Origin: Citromicrobium sp. | GTDB lineage: Bacteria > Pseudomonadota > Alphaproteobacteria > Sphingomonadales > Sphingomonadaceae | Direction: 5' to 3' | Length of the DNA stretch: 34,629 nucleotides | NCBI GenBank assembly: GCA_003248395.1 | Contig: QFNA01000005.1 | Coordinates: 1 to 34,629 of the forward strand | Shown here: positions 23,722 through 33,833 of the stretch, one piece after another | Layout: each line of letters starts with the position of its first letter | Numbering within the stretch: position 1 is the first letter of the stretch | Translations under genes and position numbers: made by a program | The notes under the pieces: model-generated | What the model was told of the DNA's origin: nothing | The model's input: the letters and a program-made list of their open reading frames with translations, nothing else | The model's database searches: none

Positions 23722-24422
23722 GTGTTCACCGCCGGTCGCGACTTGCGTCGGCGAAACATCAGGATGCAGCCCAGCAGTGAACCGACGACGCCAAGTGCGG
23801 CAAAGATGATCAGCACAGGATGGCTGGTGTCCTCGCGTGTCTGGAGATCCATGATGTGCAGGCCCCACATGAAATCGAAAATCCTCCACCAGCGGGTTCG
23901 CACGGCTTCGATATTGCCGGTCTCGGCGCCGACATAGACATGCGTGCCATCCTCCAGCGCGACCTGCCAGACCGGCATCGGGCGGCGAAAATCGAACGGG
24001 ACGTGTGTCGCATCGAAACGCGTCGAGCCAACCAGCTTCTCACCGCCGACGATGCCGCGAGCGACGATCTGCCGTGCCTCGATCTCGGATATCGGCGCCA
24101 TCCTAGTCCCGTCCGGACGGTATCTCTCGACCGTATCGTCCATATACGTGACGCTCGTCACCACCTCGCCGCGTTCCATGCTTGTGGCGACCGACCGGAC
24201 CGGACGGGAAAGGCCCGGCGGCAGGGCCACCTCGATCCTTGCGTCGCCCGGCAGGGGCTCCTCCTCACTTTCGATACGCAGGTGATTCCCTCGCACCTCC
24301 TCGATCGGCTTGGCCACCATGACCAGGCCGGTCACGGTCCACATGAGGACCGGCACGCCGACCAGCCAGCCGAGCCAGATATGCCATTTGGCAAAGCGGT
24401 GCATGAACCGTTGTTGCCCCAT
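23718..24422 (-). CDS. PepSY-domain membrane protein
   Basis: The 234-residue protein starts at 24422 behind AGGGGAA. It has an N-terminal membrane segment (about 14-36, WHIWLGWLVGVPVLMWTVTG), a periplasmic region of about 165 residues with a PepSY-like pattern, VWQVALEDGTHVYVGAETGNI (151-171), and a second membrane segment (203-225) followed by a basic tail. His18 and the WGLHIMD box before TM2 resemble PepSY-TM proteins. Such proteins are often tied to iron uptake or reductases; nothing here fixes the role. The longer frame upstream overlaps the amidase and is not this protein. Confidence 0.75.
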   Translation of the reverse strand: MGQQRFMHRFAKWHIWLGWLVGVPVLMWTVTGLVMVAKPIEEVRGNHLRIESEEEPLPGDARIEVALPPGLSRPVRSVATSMERGEVVTSVTYMDDTVERYRPDGTRMAPISEIEARQIVARGIVGGEKLVGSTRFDATHVPFDFRRPMPVWQVALEDGTHVYVGAETGNIEAVRTRWWRIFDFMWGLHIMDLQTREDTSHPVLIIFAALGVVGSLLGCILMFRRRKSRPAVNT

Positions 24423-24469
24423 CGAGGATTCCCCTGCTTGTCGTCCGAGGCCCCAATGAAGAAGCGCGG

Positions 24470-25804
24470 TCAGCTGTGCAAGATTTGTCCGATTTCCGCG
24501 GCGGCCTGGATGCAGTCCAGATCCGACCAGCGCGGACCCATCACCTGCAATCCGCAGGGTAGGCCATGGCTCTCGCCGATGGGTAATACGGTTGCGGGCA
24601 GATTGGGGAATGTCGCCAGACCCGACCAGCACAGGCCCGCTGCGCCGGACACGTCTTTGCCATCGATATCGATCATGCCGTCGAAAATCCTGCCATCGCG
24701 GTGGGGTGGGGCGAGGATGGGCGCGACTGGGGTAAGGACGAAATCGTAGGTTTCGAACACATGCGCCCACGCGGCTTCGTTGCGATATTGCGCGTCGAGC
24801 AGGTCGAACCAGTCGGTCGCGCTGGCTTGTTTGCCCCCAGGCGAAGGCGCGCCGCGTGCGAGCGTGATGTTGAGCATGCGCATGTAATTGGCATGTTGTG
24901 CGCCAAGATCCGGCACGAGTTCGCTTTGCCGATCGACGGTCGCCCCCATCGATTCCAACGCGTCGACAGCCGCTTCGATTGGCTGACGCACTTCTGACGA
25001 GGTCGGGCAGGCGGGGTGATCGTGCAAGACCAGCAGCCGGCACTGCGCCAGCGGCTTTTTCGCCCTGGCGAGCGGCCGTTTACTGGTGAGCTGTACCAGT
25101 GCTGCCAGATCGTCCGCGTTGCGGGCGAGTGGCCCGGCGATGGACAATGCGCCGTCATGCGCGCCGCGTCCGGCCATCAAGGGGTGGTCGTGACCATCCT
25201 TGCTTATCAGGCCCCAACTCGCCTTGTGACCCCAGACGCCGCAAAAATGCGCGGGGACCCGTACTGAACCGCCAATGTCGCCGCCGAATTCGCACGGGAC
25301 CATTCCGCTCGCCACCGCAGCGGCCGATCCGCCCGACGACCCGCCGGGAGTGCGCGTGTGATCATGCGGGTTGTTCGTCCGGCCATAGACGGGATTGTTC
25401 GATTGCCAGTCCGCCAGGTCAGGTGGCACGTTCGTCTTGCCCAGAAAAACAGCCCCGGCCTGCTTCAGCCTTTGCACCACGCGAGCGTCCTTGTCGGCCA
25501 CTTGCCCGGCATGGTCCGAATGCCCCCAGCAGGTCGGCAGGCCCGCCACGTCAAAGCTTTCCTTGATCGTCATCGGCACGCCGAACAGCCACTGGTCGGA
25601 CCGTGGAGCCTGCTTTCCCAACGCGCGCGCAGTCTCGCGGGCACGATCGAAATCGCATACGACCACCGCGTTCACATGCGTGTCGAGATGTTCGATCCGT
25701 GCAATCGCCAGATCGACTGCCTCGAGCGGAGACAATTCCCCGCGAGCGATCATCGCTGCAGTTTCAAGCGCGCCCGGTTTGTCGGTCAGCGTCGGGTAGG
25801 CCAA
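24470..25804 (-). CDS. Amidase (amidase signature family), TTG start
   Basis: The enzyme (444 residues) belongs to the amidase signature family of amide hydrolases. The catalytic Ser-Ser-Lys triad is visible: Lys81 in GVPMTIKES, cis-Ser156 in PGGSSGGSAAA, and nucleophile Ser180 in GGDIGGSVRVP. I choose TTG at 25804 because AAGGAG stands about seven bases upstream and the protein then opens with AYPTLTDKPGALETAA; the ATG at 25852 would add 16 residues of non-family wording across that ribosome-binding site. The substrate cannot be told from sequence; it is not in a gat operon, so a GatA role is unlikely. It lies 47 bases before the PepSY gene on the same strand. Confidence 0.9.
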   Translation of the reverse strand: MAYPTLTDKPGALETAAMIARGELSPLEAVDLAIARIEHLDTHVNAVVVCDFDRARETARALGKQAPRSDQWLFGVPMTIKESFDVAGLPTCWGHSDHAGQVADKDARVVQRLKQAGAVFLGKTNVPPDLADWQSNNPVYGRTNNPHDHTRTPGGSSGGSAAAVASGMVPCEFGGDIGGSVRVPAHFCGVWGHKASWGLISKDGHDHPLMAGRGAHDGALSIAGPLARNADDLAALVQLTSKRPLARAKKPLAQCRLLVLHDHPACPTSSEVRQPIEAAVDALESMGATVDRQSELVPDLGAQHANYMRMLNITLARGAPSPGGKQASATDWFDLLDAQYRNEAAWAHVFETYDFVLTPVAPILAPPHRDGRIFDGMIDIDGKDVSGAAGLCWSGLATFPNLPATVLPIGESHGLPCGLQVMGPRWSDLDCIQAAAEIGQILHS

Positions 25805-25868
25805 GTCTCTCTCCTTCCCGATCTGTGTCGGACATGCCGGCTGGCGCGTCAACGGTTCTGCTTCTCGC

Positions 25869-27344
25869 TCAGCGCGGAGAAAGTTCGACCGACGCGGTCC
25901 CCGTCCCCCAGACAGGGAGATAGAGACCCTGTCCGGCGGCCTTGAGCTCGCCTGTTTTCACATCCTCGATCTTCGCGTGGATGATCACGTCGCCTTCGCG
26001 TGTGGTGTCGATGGCGTTCCTGATCTTCGCCATCAGTTCATCGTAATCGCCTTCGAAATTCTGCGCGAGAGCAACGGCAATCGTTTGTGCGAAGCCCGGG
26101 GCGTTGGCGATGTCCAATAGGAAGTCGGTGCTTTCGCGATCGGTGTCACCGGTGATTTCTAGATCGGAAAAGCTCACCTTCCGCGATCCAGCCTCGTTGA
26201 CCGGCGTAGCCGTCAACCAGACGCGTCCTTCGGCGTCGCCGAACCGCTCATCGACGCGCGCGGCGGCAAAGGTGACGCCGACGGCGATGCGATTGTCGGT
26301 GGTACCATAGGCTTCCACTTCACCGAAGCGTGCCTTCACCAGACCGATGCCAGGCACGTCGAACGGCCGCGCAGAGCGCTTGACCAGGGCTTTGGCAATC
26401 ACCGGTTCGAGCTGGTCGTAATCGGCAATGACGGGAATGAAGAACAGCATGCCACCCGGCTCACCTTCGAGCCGTGCCATGGCCGGAAGCCGTGTACGCT
26501 CGGGGGCAGGGGGCTTGTCGCCGACAAATGTCTCTGTCCGGGCGTCCATGCCCAAATCCAGTTCGAGCCGCTTGCCGCGCAAAGTATAGCCGCCGTATTT
26601 CAGACGCTGCGGGGTCACGCGCATCCAGACGGGCGGGTCGGACCGGTTGAGCTGGAGCGAGGTGAACGCCTGGCCCCAGAGTTTCTCGATCTCCTGACGC
26701 AAGCCCAGCTTTGCCAGCTCGCGCGGCAGCGTCCGTTCGAGCCGGGCGATCACGCCCTGCAATTTCTCGTCGGCCTCGCTGGTAAACTCGATGCGCTGGC
26801 CGAGGAATTCGACATGCGGCGCATCGGTCCAGTCGTATTCGATATTGACTTTGCCGCGCGGATTCCACTGGTTGTCGAGCGAGAGGCGCACGACGGCGCG
26901 CACCGTTGCGTCGCCCGTCGCTGTCTCCTGTTTCAGCACGCCGCCGATATCGCGCGCCTGCACTTCGGCGTGGATGGGCATGGTCACGACAATGTCCTGA
27001 CCGCGCCCGTCGATCGTCATCGCCCCGCGCGTCACGGTGCCGACGATGTCGCATTCGATCTTGGGCGTCTTGATCTTGACGAAGGCGATCTTGACCTTTT
27101 CCGACGGCACGCAGGTCTGGTTGGGCTGGTTGATCCGCCACAGCGTGCGCGGGATTTCGCGCGAAAGCTGGGTGGCGAGATTTGAAAGGTCGGCTTCCAC
27201 CGGGACGGCGATCGTCGAGTTCTGCGCGGGCACCTCGATGCTGTCGTCGGCGCGCGGCGGCGGGGCGAAATCCGGCTTGTTGTCGCAGCTTGCCAGCAAG
27301 AACGCGCACGTGGCAGCGATGAGCGTGAATTTTGTCTTCGCCAT
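25869..27344 (-). CDS. DUF4403-family lipoprotein
   Basis: The start at 27344 gives MAKTKFTLIAATCAFLLASC, a lipoprotein signal with lipobox LASC and Cys20 as the lipidation site; the frame upstream of it overlaps nothing conserved. The 491-residue protein matches my recollection of the DUF4403 family, whose members are large, beta-rich, exported proteins of unknown function. Residues 45-60 include STIAVPVEADLSNLA, and the C-terminus has GQGLYLPVWGTGTASVEL. The wording suggests two similar halves (N-terminal VPVEADLSNLATQL, later GMLFFIPVIADYDQLEP). Residue 22 onward suggests outer-membrane anchoring. It follows the membrane gene by 72 bases. Confidence 0.75.
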   Translation of the reverse strand: MAKTKFTLIAATCAFLLASCDNKPDFAPPPRADDSIEVPAQNSTIAVPVEADLSNLATQLSREIPRTLWRINQPNQTCVPSEKVKIAFVKIKTPKIECDIVGTVTRGAMTIDGRGQDIVVTMPIHAEVQARDIGGVLKQETATGDATVRAVVRLSLDNQWNPRGKVNIEYDWTDAPHVEFLGQRIEFTSEADEKLQGVIARLERTLPRELAKLGLRQEIEKLWGQAFTSLQLNRSDPPVWMRVTPQRLKYGGYTLRGKRLELDLGMDARTETFVGDKPPAPERTRLPAMARLEGEPGGMLFFIPVIADYDQLEPVIAKALVKRSARPFDVPGIGLVKARFGEVEAYGTTDNRIAVGVTFAAARVDERFGDAEGRVWLTATPVNEAGSRKVSFSDLEITGDTDRESTDFLLDIANAPGFAQTIAVALAQNFEGDYDELMAKIRNAIDTTREGDVIIHAKIEDVKTGELKAAGQGLYLPVWGTGTASVELSPR

Positions 27345-27416
27345 TCCCCGGCAAGCCCCTGAATTCCAATACCTCGTCTTGCGCGAAGCACGCGCGCTGC
27401 GCAAGCGGGAAGACAT

Positions 27417-28235
27417 TTAGGGTTCGGGGCGCAGCATGGCCAATGCCACGCCGTATCCCAGTATCGGCGCCGCCCCGAAGCCGATCAGCGGATAGGGATA
27501 ATGCGAGACGAGTGCCGCGATCGAGAAACCGGCGAAACTGCCCGCCAGGGCGTAGCGGGCGGATCGCGTTCCATCGCCGGGCAGCGCCAGCAGGCACACC
27601 GCCGCGACCATTGCCAACATGATGGCCAGCGCATGCCACACGGAATGTGCCGCCGCATCGACGAGAATGCGCTCGACGAAGCGTTGCGGGGGCAATTCTC
27701 CGCGAAGGAACATCGACAGGCTCGCGCCGAAAGCCAGGAATGCAATCGATCCGCTTTTCCAGTCGGGCCTTGCGACATAGAGCCCTATTGCGGCCCCGCA
27801 GATCGCCATGCCGCTGCCCGCATCGGGTTGGACCAGGGCTGCGAATAGCGCCACCAGCATGGCGGCTATTCCAGCCCTGCCTGTATGTGCCGACAGCACG
27901 GCAATCGCAGGAATCGTCAGCATGCCGGCATGAAGCGTAACCGGCCCGATCGGTAGCCAGCGCGCAATGCCGTTGATGGAGGGCCCGGTTGCCAGCGGAA
28001 CGAACAGCAGCATCGTCCCCAGCCAGAGAGCGACGCGGGCCCTGCGACTGTCCATCGAAATGCGCAGGGTCAGGACCAGCGCCTCTGCGCAAACGAGCGC
28101 CAGCCCGTTTGTCAGCGCATAGCTCGGCGGGGCACCGGCGCTAAGCTGGAAGGCAATCCCGACCATGACAGGGATCGCAAGCGCGGCAAGGGCGAGGCCG
28201 CGCCCGCCGCTGTCGGAAAGGGCTGCGCGGGTCAT
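27417..28235 (-). CDS. Polytopic membrane protein with an FtsW/RodA-like motif
   Basis: The start at 28235 follows GGGAAACGAG and gives 272 residues with about eight hydrophobic segments. A short segment LVQPDAGSGMAICGAAIGL (about 137-155) recalls the LQPDxG motif of the SEDS family (FtsW/RodA), but the protein is much shorter than those (about 370-420 residues) and lacks other recognised SEDS landmarks as far as I can see. It may be a distant, reduced relative or an unrelated membrane protein. It sits 22 bases after lpdA on the same strand, so it may be co-transcribed with the dehydrogenase genes. Confidence 0.6.
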   Translation of the reverse strand: MTRAALSDSGGRGLALAALAIPVMVGIAFQLSAGAPPSYALTNGLALVCAEALVLTLRISMDSRRARVALWLGTMLLFVPLATGPSINGIARWLPIGPVTLHAGMLTIPAIAVLSAHTGRAGIAAMLVALFAALVQPDAGSGMAICGAAIGLYVARPDWKSGSIAFLAFGASLSMFLRGELPPQRFVERILVDAAAHSVWHALAIMLAMVAAVCLLALPGDGTRSARYALAGSFAGFSIAALVSHYPYPLIGFGAAPILGYGVALAMLRPEP

Positions 28236-28257
28236 CTCGTTTCCCGCGCCACTACTG

Positions 28258-29667
<1,410 letters not shown>

Positions 29668-29677
29668 GTGTCTTTCC

Positions 29678-30900
29678 TCAGAGGTCGATCAGCATCCGGG
29701 TCGGATCTTCGTGACGGCTTCGCGACCGTCGATCAGGCGGTGGTCGTAGGACAGGGCGATGTACATCATCGGGCGGATGACGATTTCGCCGTCGACGACG
29801 ACTGCGCGATCCTCGATCCGGTGAAGGCCCAGCACGGCGCTTTGCGGCGGGTTGATGATCGGGGTCGACATCAGGCTGCCGAACACACCGCCGTTGGAGA
29901 TGGTGAACGTGCCGCCCTTCATGTCGTCCATCGTCAGCGTGCCGTCCTTGGCGCGCTTGCCGAAGTCGGCGATGTCCTTTTCGATCTGGGCAAAGCCCTT
30001 GTCCTGCGCATCGCGAATGACCGGAACGACCAGCCCGTTGGGCGCGCTGACCGCAACCGAAATATCGACATAGTCGTGATAGACGATTTCCTCGCCCTCG
30101 ATATAGGCATTGACCGCGGGGACGTCTTTCAGGGCCAGACAGGCGGCCTTGGCGAAGAAGCCCATGAAGCCGAGCTTGATGTCGTGCTTCTTGGCAAACA
30201 GGTCCTTGTACTTCTCGCGCGCCTCGATGACCGCGCTCATGTCGCAATCGTTGAACGTCGTGAGCAGGGCGGCATTGTCCTGCGCACCCTTGAGCCGCTT
30301 GGCGATGGTCTGGCGCATGCGGGTCATCTTGACCCGTTCCTCGCGCCGCTCGCCCTTCGCTGGTGCGGCTGGTGCTGGTGCAGCTTCGCCTTGGGACGCT
30401 GCAGGAGCAGGCGCAGGTGCAGGATCGCCCTTTGCCTTGGCCGCAGAGATAACGTCTTCCTTCGTCAGGCGGCCGTCCTTGCCAGTGCCCTTGATGGTCG
30501 AGGGGTCGACGCCATGTTCGAGCACCGCGCGGCGCACGGCCGGGCTCAGCGTCTGCGTGCTGTCGGACGTGTCCTCCTTGGCGCGAGCGGGTTCGGGCGC
30601 AGGAGCAGGAGCGGAGGCAGGGGCGGGCGCTGCTGCCTCATCGTCGGCTGGCGCCTTTTCCGCTTCATCCGGCGCAGGTGCCTCGTTCTCGTCCTTCGGC
30701 GCGGGGGCTTCGCGCGGTTCCACCTCGGTGGATTCGCCGGCAGCAACGTCGTCTTCGACGATTGCAATGACGGCACCGACTTCGACCGTATCGCCGACCG
30801 CGACCTTGAATTCCTTGATCGTGCCGGCGACGGGCGAGGGCGCCTCTACCGCGACCTTGTCGGTTTCGAGGCTGACGATCGGCTCGTCGACCTTGACGCA
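29678..30900 (-). pseudogene. sucB: Dihydrolipoyllysine succinyltransferase E2, 5' end lost and 3' frameshift
   Basis: E2 is the core of the 2-oxoglutarate dehydrogenase complex. Recognisable parts are the lipoyl domain with Lys959 (numbering in the fused frame) in SLETDKVAVEAP, a long Ala/Pro/Glu linker, the E3-binding domain LSPAVRRAVLEHGVDPSTIKG, a second Ala/Pro linker, and the acyltransferase core with YDHRLIDGRE (His1331, Asp1335). The start of the lipoyl domain (about 30 residues, LGES-type wording) and a start codon are absent; the frame is joined to sucA. Near 29712 about 28 bases are missing: the expected FLVRIKE-type helix is lost and the ending EDPTRMLIDL reads in another frame, stopping at 29678. 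Confidence 0.85.
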
Positions 30901-33732
30901 GGTGCAATTGCCCAGAGCGGCGGAGTTGTCCCCGTCGTTCAGGCCGAGTGCGATATTCACCAGCGCATCCTGCTGGACCTTGTGGCGGCTGGCATATCCG
31001 GTGGCGGGCGATGCCGCCATTTCGCGGCCCGCATAGCAGGGGCGCATGCCCTTCTTGCCCGCCTTGTCGGCAGCTTCCTCGATCAGACGATCGACAAAGA
31101 ACCACGAACCGTTGTTCTTCGGTTCTTCCTGGCACCAGACGATCTTCTCGAGATTTGTCATGTGTTCGAGCCGGACCGCCAGCGGTTCTCCGGGGAAGGG
31201 GAAAATCTGTTCGATACGGATGATCGAAACATCTTCCAGCTCCGCTTCGTCACGGCGCTGCATCAGGTCATACGCGACCTTGCCGCTGCACAGGACCAGG
31301 CGCCTGACCTTGGAATCCTCGATATCCTTCAGGTCGGACTTGATCCGCATGAAATGATGGTCGCCCATGAATTCTTCGGCCGAGGACTTCGCCATCGGGT
31401 GCCGCAGCAGCGACTTGGGCGTCATGATCACGAGCGGCTTGCGGAAGCTCCGCAACATCTGGCGCCGGAGCACGTGGAAATAGTTCGCCGGCGTCGTGAT
31501 GTTGCAGACCTGGATATTGTCGTTCGCGCAGAGCTGCAGGAACCGCTCGAGCCGCGCCGAACTGTGTTCGGGGCCCTGCCCCTCGTAGCCATGCGGCAGC
31601 AAGAGGACGAGGCCGTTGGCGCGCAGCCACTTGGCTTCGCCCGCGGCAATATACTGGTCGATGGTGATCTGCGCACCATTGGCGAAATCGCCGAACTGCG
31701 CTTCCCACATGACCAGGCTTTTCGGATCGGCCATCGCGAACCCGTATTCGAAGCCGAGCACGCCGTATTCCGACAGCGGGCTGTCATAGACCTCGAACTT
31801 GCCGTGGGGCAGGGTGCAAAGCGGAATGTATTTCGCTTCGCTGACCTGGTCGACCCAGACTGCATGCCGCTGGCTGAAAGTGCCGCGACCCGAGTCCTGC
31901 CCCGACAGCCGCACGCCAAACCCTTCGGTGACGAGGCTGCCGAAGGCGAGCGCTTCTGCCGTTGCCCAGTCGAAACCCTCTCCGTTTTCGAACATCTGCC
32001 GCTTGGCATCGAGGACGCGTCCGAGCGTCTTGTGGATGCTGACATCGTCGGGAACGGTGGTGAGCGTGCGACCGAGGCTGTCGAACAGCTTCTTCTCGAT
32101 CGCCGTGTCGACATTGCGCCGCGCGGTTTCGGGATCCGCCGGCTTGTTCATGCCCGCCCAGCGCCCGCCAAACCAGTCCGCCTCGTTGGGCTTGTAGTTC
32201 TTGGCCGCCGCGAATTCGTCCTCGAGCAGGTTGTTGAATTCGTCGCACAGGCCGTCGGCATAGCCGGCTTCGATAACGCCCTCCTTTTCCAGCCGCTCGG
32301 TATAAAGCGTGCTGACTTTCGGATGCGCGCGAATGCGATCGTACATGACCGGCTGGGTAAAGCTCGGTTCGTCGCCTTCGTTGTGGCCGAAGCGGCGATA
32401 GCACCACATGTCGATCACGATGTCGCGGCCGAAGGTCTGTCGGTATTCGATGGCCAGCTTGCAGGCGAAGGTCACCGCCTCCGGATCGTCGCCATTGACG
32501 TGGAGGATCGGTGCCTGGACCCCCTTGGCCACATCGCTGGGATAGGGGCTGGATCGCGCGAATTGCGGGCTGGTGGTGAAGCCGATCTGGTTGTTGATGA
32601 CGAAATGCAGGCAGCCGCCGGTGTTGTACCCGCGCACACCCGAAAAACCGAGGCACTCCCACACGATGCCCTGTCCCGCAAACGCCGCGTCGCCATGGAT
32701 CAGGACGGGCAGGACCTGCTCGTGCTTCTTCAGATCATCGCGGATGGCCTGCTGCGCGCGCGTCTTGCCGAGCACGACGGGATCGACCGCCTCGAGGTGC
32801 GAGGGGTTGGGCACCAGGCTCATATGCACGTCGACGCCGTCGAACTCGCGGTCGGTGCTGGTGCCGAGGTGATATTTGACATCGCCCGAGCCACCGACAT
32901 CGTCGGGGTTCGAACTGCCGCCGGAAAATTCGTGGAAGATGACCTTGTAGGGCTTGCCCATGACGTTGGCGAGCACGTTCAGCCGGCCGCGGTGTGCCAT
33001 GCCATAGATGATCTCGCGCACGCCGAGCTGGCCGCCGTATTTGATCACCGCCTCGAGCGCGGGGATCATCGATTCCCCGCCATCGAGCCCGAAACGCTTC
33101 GTGCCGACGTATTTCTTGCCGAGGAATTTCTCGTATTGCTCGCCGCGGATGACCGCGGCCAGGATGGCGCGCTTGCCCTCGTCGGTGAACTGGATCGTGT
33201 CTTCGGGGGTCTCGAACTTGTCCTGCAGGAAACGCCGCTCGGTCGTATCCGAAATATGCATGTATTCGAGGCCGACCTTGCCGCAATAGGTCTCGCGCAG
33301 GACGCGGTAAAGCTCGCCCACGCTAACCCATTCGAAACCGAACACGCCGCCGACGTAGACTTCCTTGTCCTCCTGGCCGGCGAATTCATGCCATTCGAGA
33401 GTCAGGTCCTCGGGAATGTTCCGGTGCGACAGGCCCAGCGGGTCGAGGTCGGCTGCCAGATGCCCGCGCACGCGATAGAGCCGCACCAGCAGCATGGCGC
33501 GAATGCTGTCGTCGGCGGCCTGCTCGATCGCCTTGGGATCGAGCTGTTTTCCCGCTTTCTCGGCGGCCTGTGCGACGGCAGCGCGCATCTGCGTGGGGTC
33601 GAGCGCGGCAGTCAGGTCCGCGCCGCTGTCGACGACTTCTGACAACCAGCGCGGGTTGCCCCAGCTCGGGCCCGGTTGCGGGCCTTCCTGGTCGCCCATT
33701 TCGGGCAGGAAATCGTGGCTCTCGTTACCCAT
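29689..33732 (-). CDS. sucA: 2-oxoglutarate dehydrogenase E1, read as one frame with truncated E2
   Basis: E1 decarboxylates 2-oxoglutarate with thiamine diphosphate and passes succinyl to the E2 lipoyl group. The start at 33732 gives MGNESHDFLPEMG. The E1 part, residues 1 to about 931 (33732-30940), is complete: HRGRLNVLANV (247-257), the thiamine-binding GDAAFAGQGIVWECL to INNQ (347-382), and the C-terminal GSWFFVDRLIE. After ALGL the frame crosses an unrelated stretch (NDGDNSAALGNCTC) and enters the E2 lipoyl domain, giving 1347 residues. Known natural fusions (OdhA of actinobacteria) have E2 core before E1, the reverse order. The fusion therefore looks like loss of the sucA end, the gap and the sucB start, not a designed fusion. 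Confidence 0.9.
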   Translation of the reverse strand: MGNESHDFLPEMGDQEGPQPGPSWGNPRWLSEVVDSGADLTAALDPTQMRAAVAQAAEKAGKQLDPKAIEQAADDSIRAMLLVRLYRVRGHLAADLDPLGLSHRNIPEDLTLEWHEFAGQEDKEVYVGGVFGFEWVSVGELYRVLRETYCGKVGLEYMHISDTTERRFLQDKFETPEDTIQFTDEGKRAILAAVIRGEQYEKFLGKKYVGTKRFGLDGGESMIPALEAVIKYGGQLGVREIIYGMAHRGRLNVLANVMGKPYKVIFHEFSGGSSNPDDVGGSGDVKYHLGTSTDREFDGVDVHMSLVPNPSHLEAVDPVVLGKTRAQQAIRDDLKKHEQVLPVLIHGDAAFAGQGIVWECLGFSGVRGYNTGGCLHFVINNQIGFTTSPQFARSSPYPSDVAKGVQAPILHVNGDDPEAVTFACKLAIEYRQTFGRDIVIDMWCYRRFGHNEGDEPSFTQPVMYDRIRAHPKVSTLYTERLEKEGVIEAGYADGLCDEFNNLLEDEFAAAKNYKPNEADWFGGRWAGMNKPADPETARRNVDTAIEKKLFDSLGRTLTTVPDDVSIHKTLGRVLDAKRQMFENGEGFDWATAEALAFGSLVTEGFGVRLSGQDSGRGTFSQRHAVWVDQVSEAKYIPLCTLPHGKFEVYDSPLSEYGVLGFEYGFAMADPKSLVMWEAQFGDFANGAQITIDQYIAAGEAKWLRANGLVLLLPHGYEGQGPEHSSARLERFLQLCANDNIQVCNITTPANYFHVLRRQMLRSFRKPLVIMTPKSLLRHPMAKSSAEEFMGDHHFMRIKSDLKDIEDSKVRRLVLCSGKVAYDLMQRRDEAELEDVSIIRIEQIFPFPGEPLAVRLEHMTNLEKIVWCQEEPKNNGSWFFVDRLIEEAADKAGKKGMRPCYAGREMAASPATGYASRHKVQQDALVNIALGLNDGDNSAALGNCTCVKVDEPIVSLETDKVAVEAPSPVAGTIKEFKVAVGDTVEVGAVIAIVEDDVAAGESTEVEPREAPAPKDENEAPAPDEAEKAPADDEAAAPAPASAPAPAPEPARAKEDTSDSTQTLSPAVRRAVLEHGVDPSTIKGTGKDGRLTKEDVISAAKAKGDPAPAPAPAASQGEAAPAPAAPAKGERREERVKMTRMRQTIAKRLKGAQDNAALLTTFNDCDMSAVIEAREKYKDLFAKKHDIKLGFMGFFAKAACLALKDVPAVNAYIEGEEIVYHDYVDISVAVSAPNGLVVPVIRDAQDKGFAQIEKDIADFGKRAKDGTLTMDDMKGGTFTISNGGVFGSLMSTPIINPPQSAVLGLHRIEDRAVVVDGEIVIRPMMYIALSYDHRLIDGREAVTKIRPGC

Positions 33733-33787
33733 CGGGTTACCTTTCGCGCCGATCCTTCTGTCGGCTCAGATCTTCAATGCCCTGGCG

Positions 33788-33827
33788 GCGCGGAAGGCTC
33801 CCCGGGGAGGAGTGGGGCGTTCCGCGC
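33788..33827 (-). promoter_or_regulatory. Nested hairpin between sucD and sucA
   Basis: GCGCGGAA (33788-33795) pairs perfectly with TTCCGCGC (33820-33827), and the loop holds the palindrome CTCCCCGGGGAG (33798-33809). It lies in the 101-base gap just after the sucD stop on the minus strand. There is no U-run, so it is more likely a transcript-stabilising or processing structure than a strong terminator. Confidence 0.4.
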
Positions 33828-33833
33828 GCGCGA

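Noticed and set aside
29689..33732. A novel bifunctional E1-E2 enzyme
   Set aside because: The junction lacks the first part of the lipoyl domain and joins through non-homologous residues, and the 3' end of the same frame is also shifted; this fits sequence loss better than an evolved fusion.
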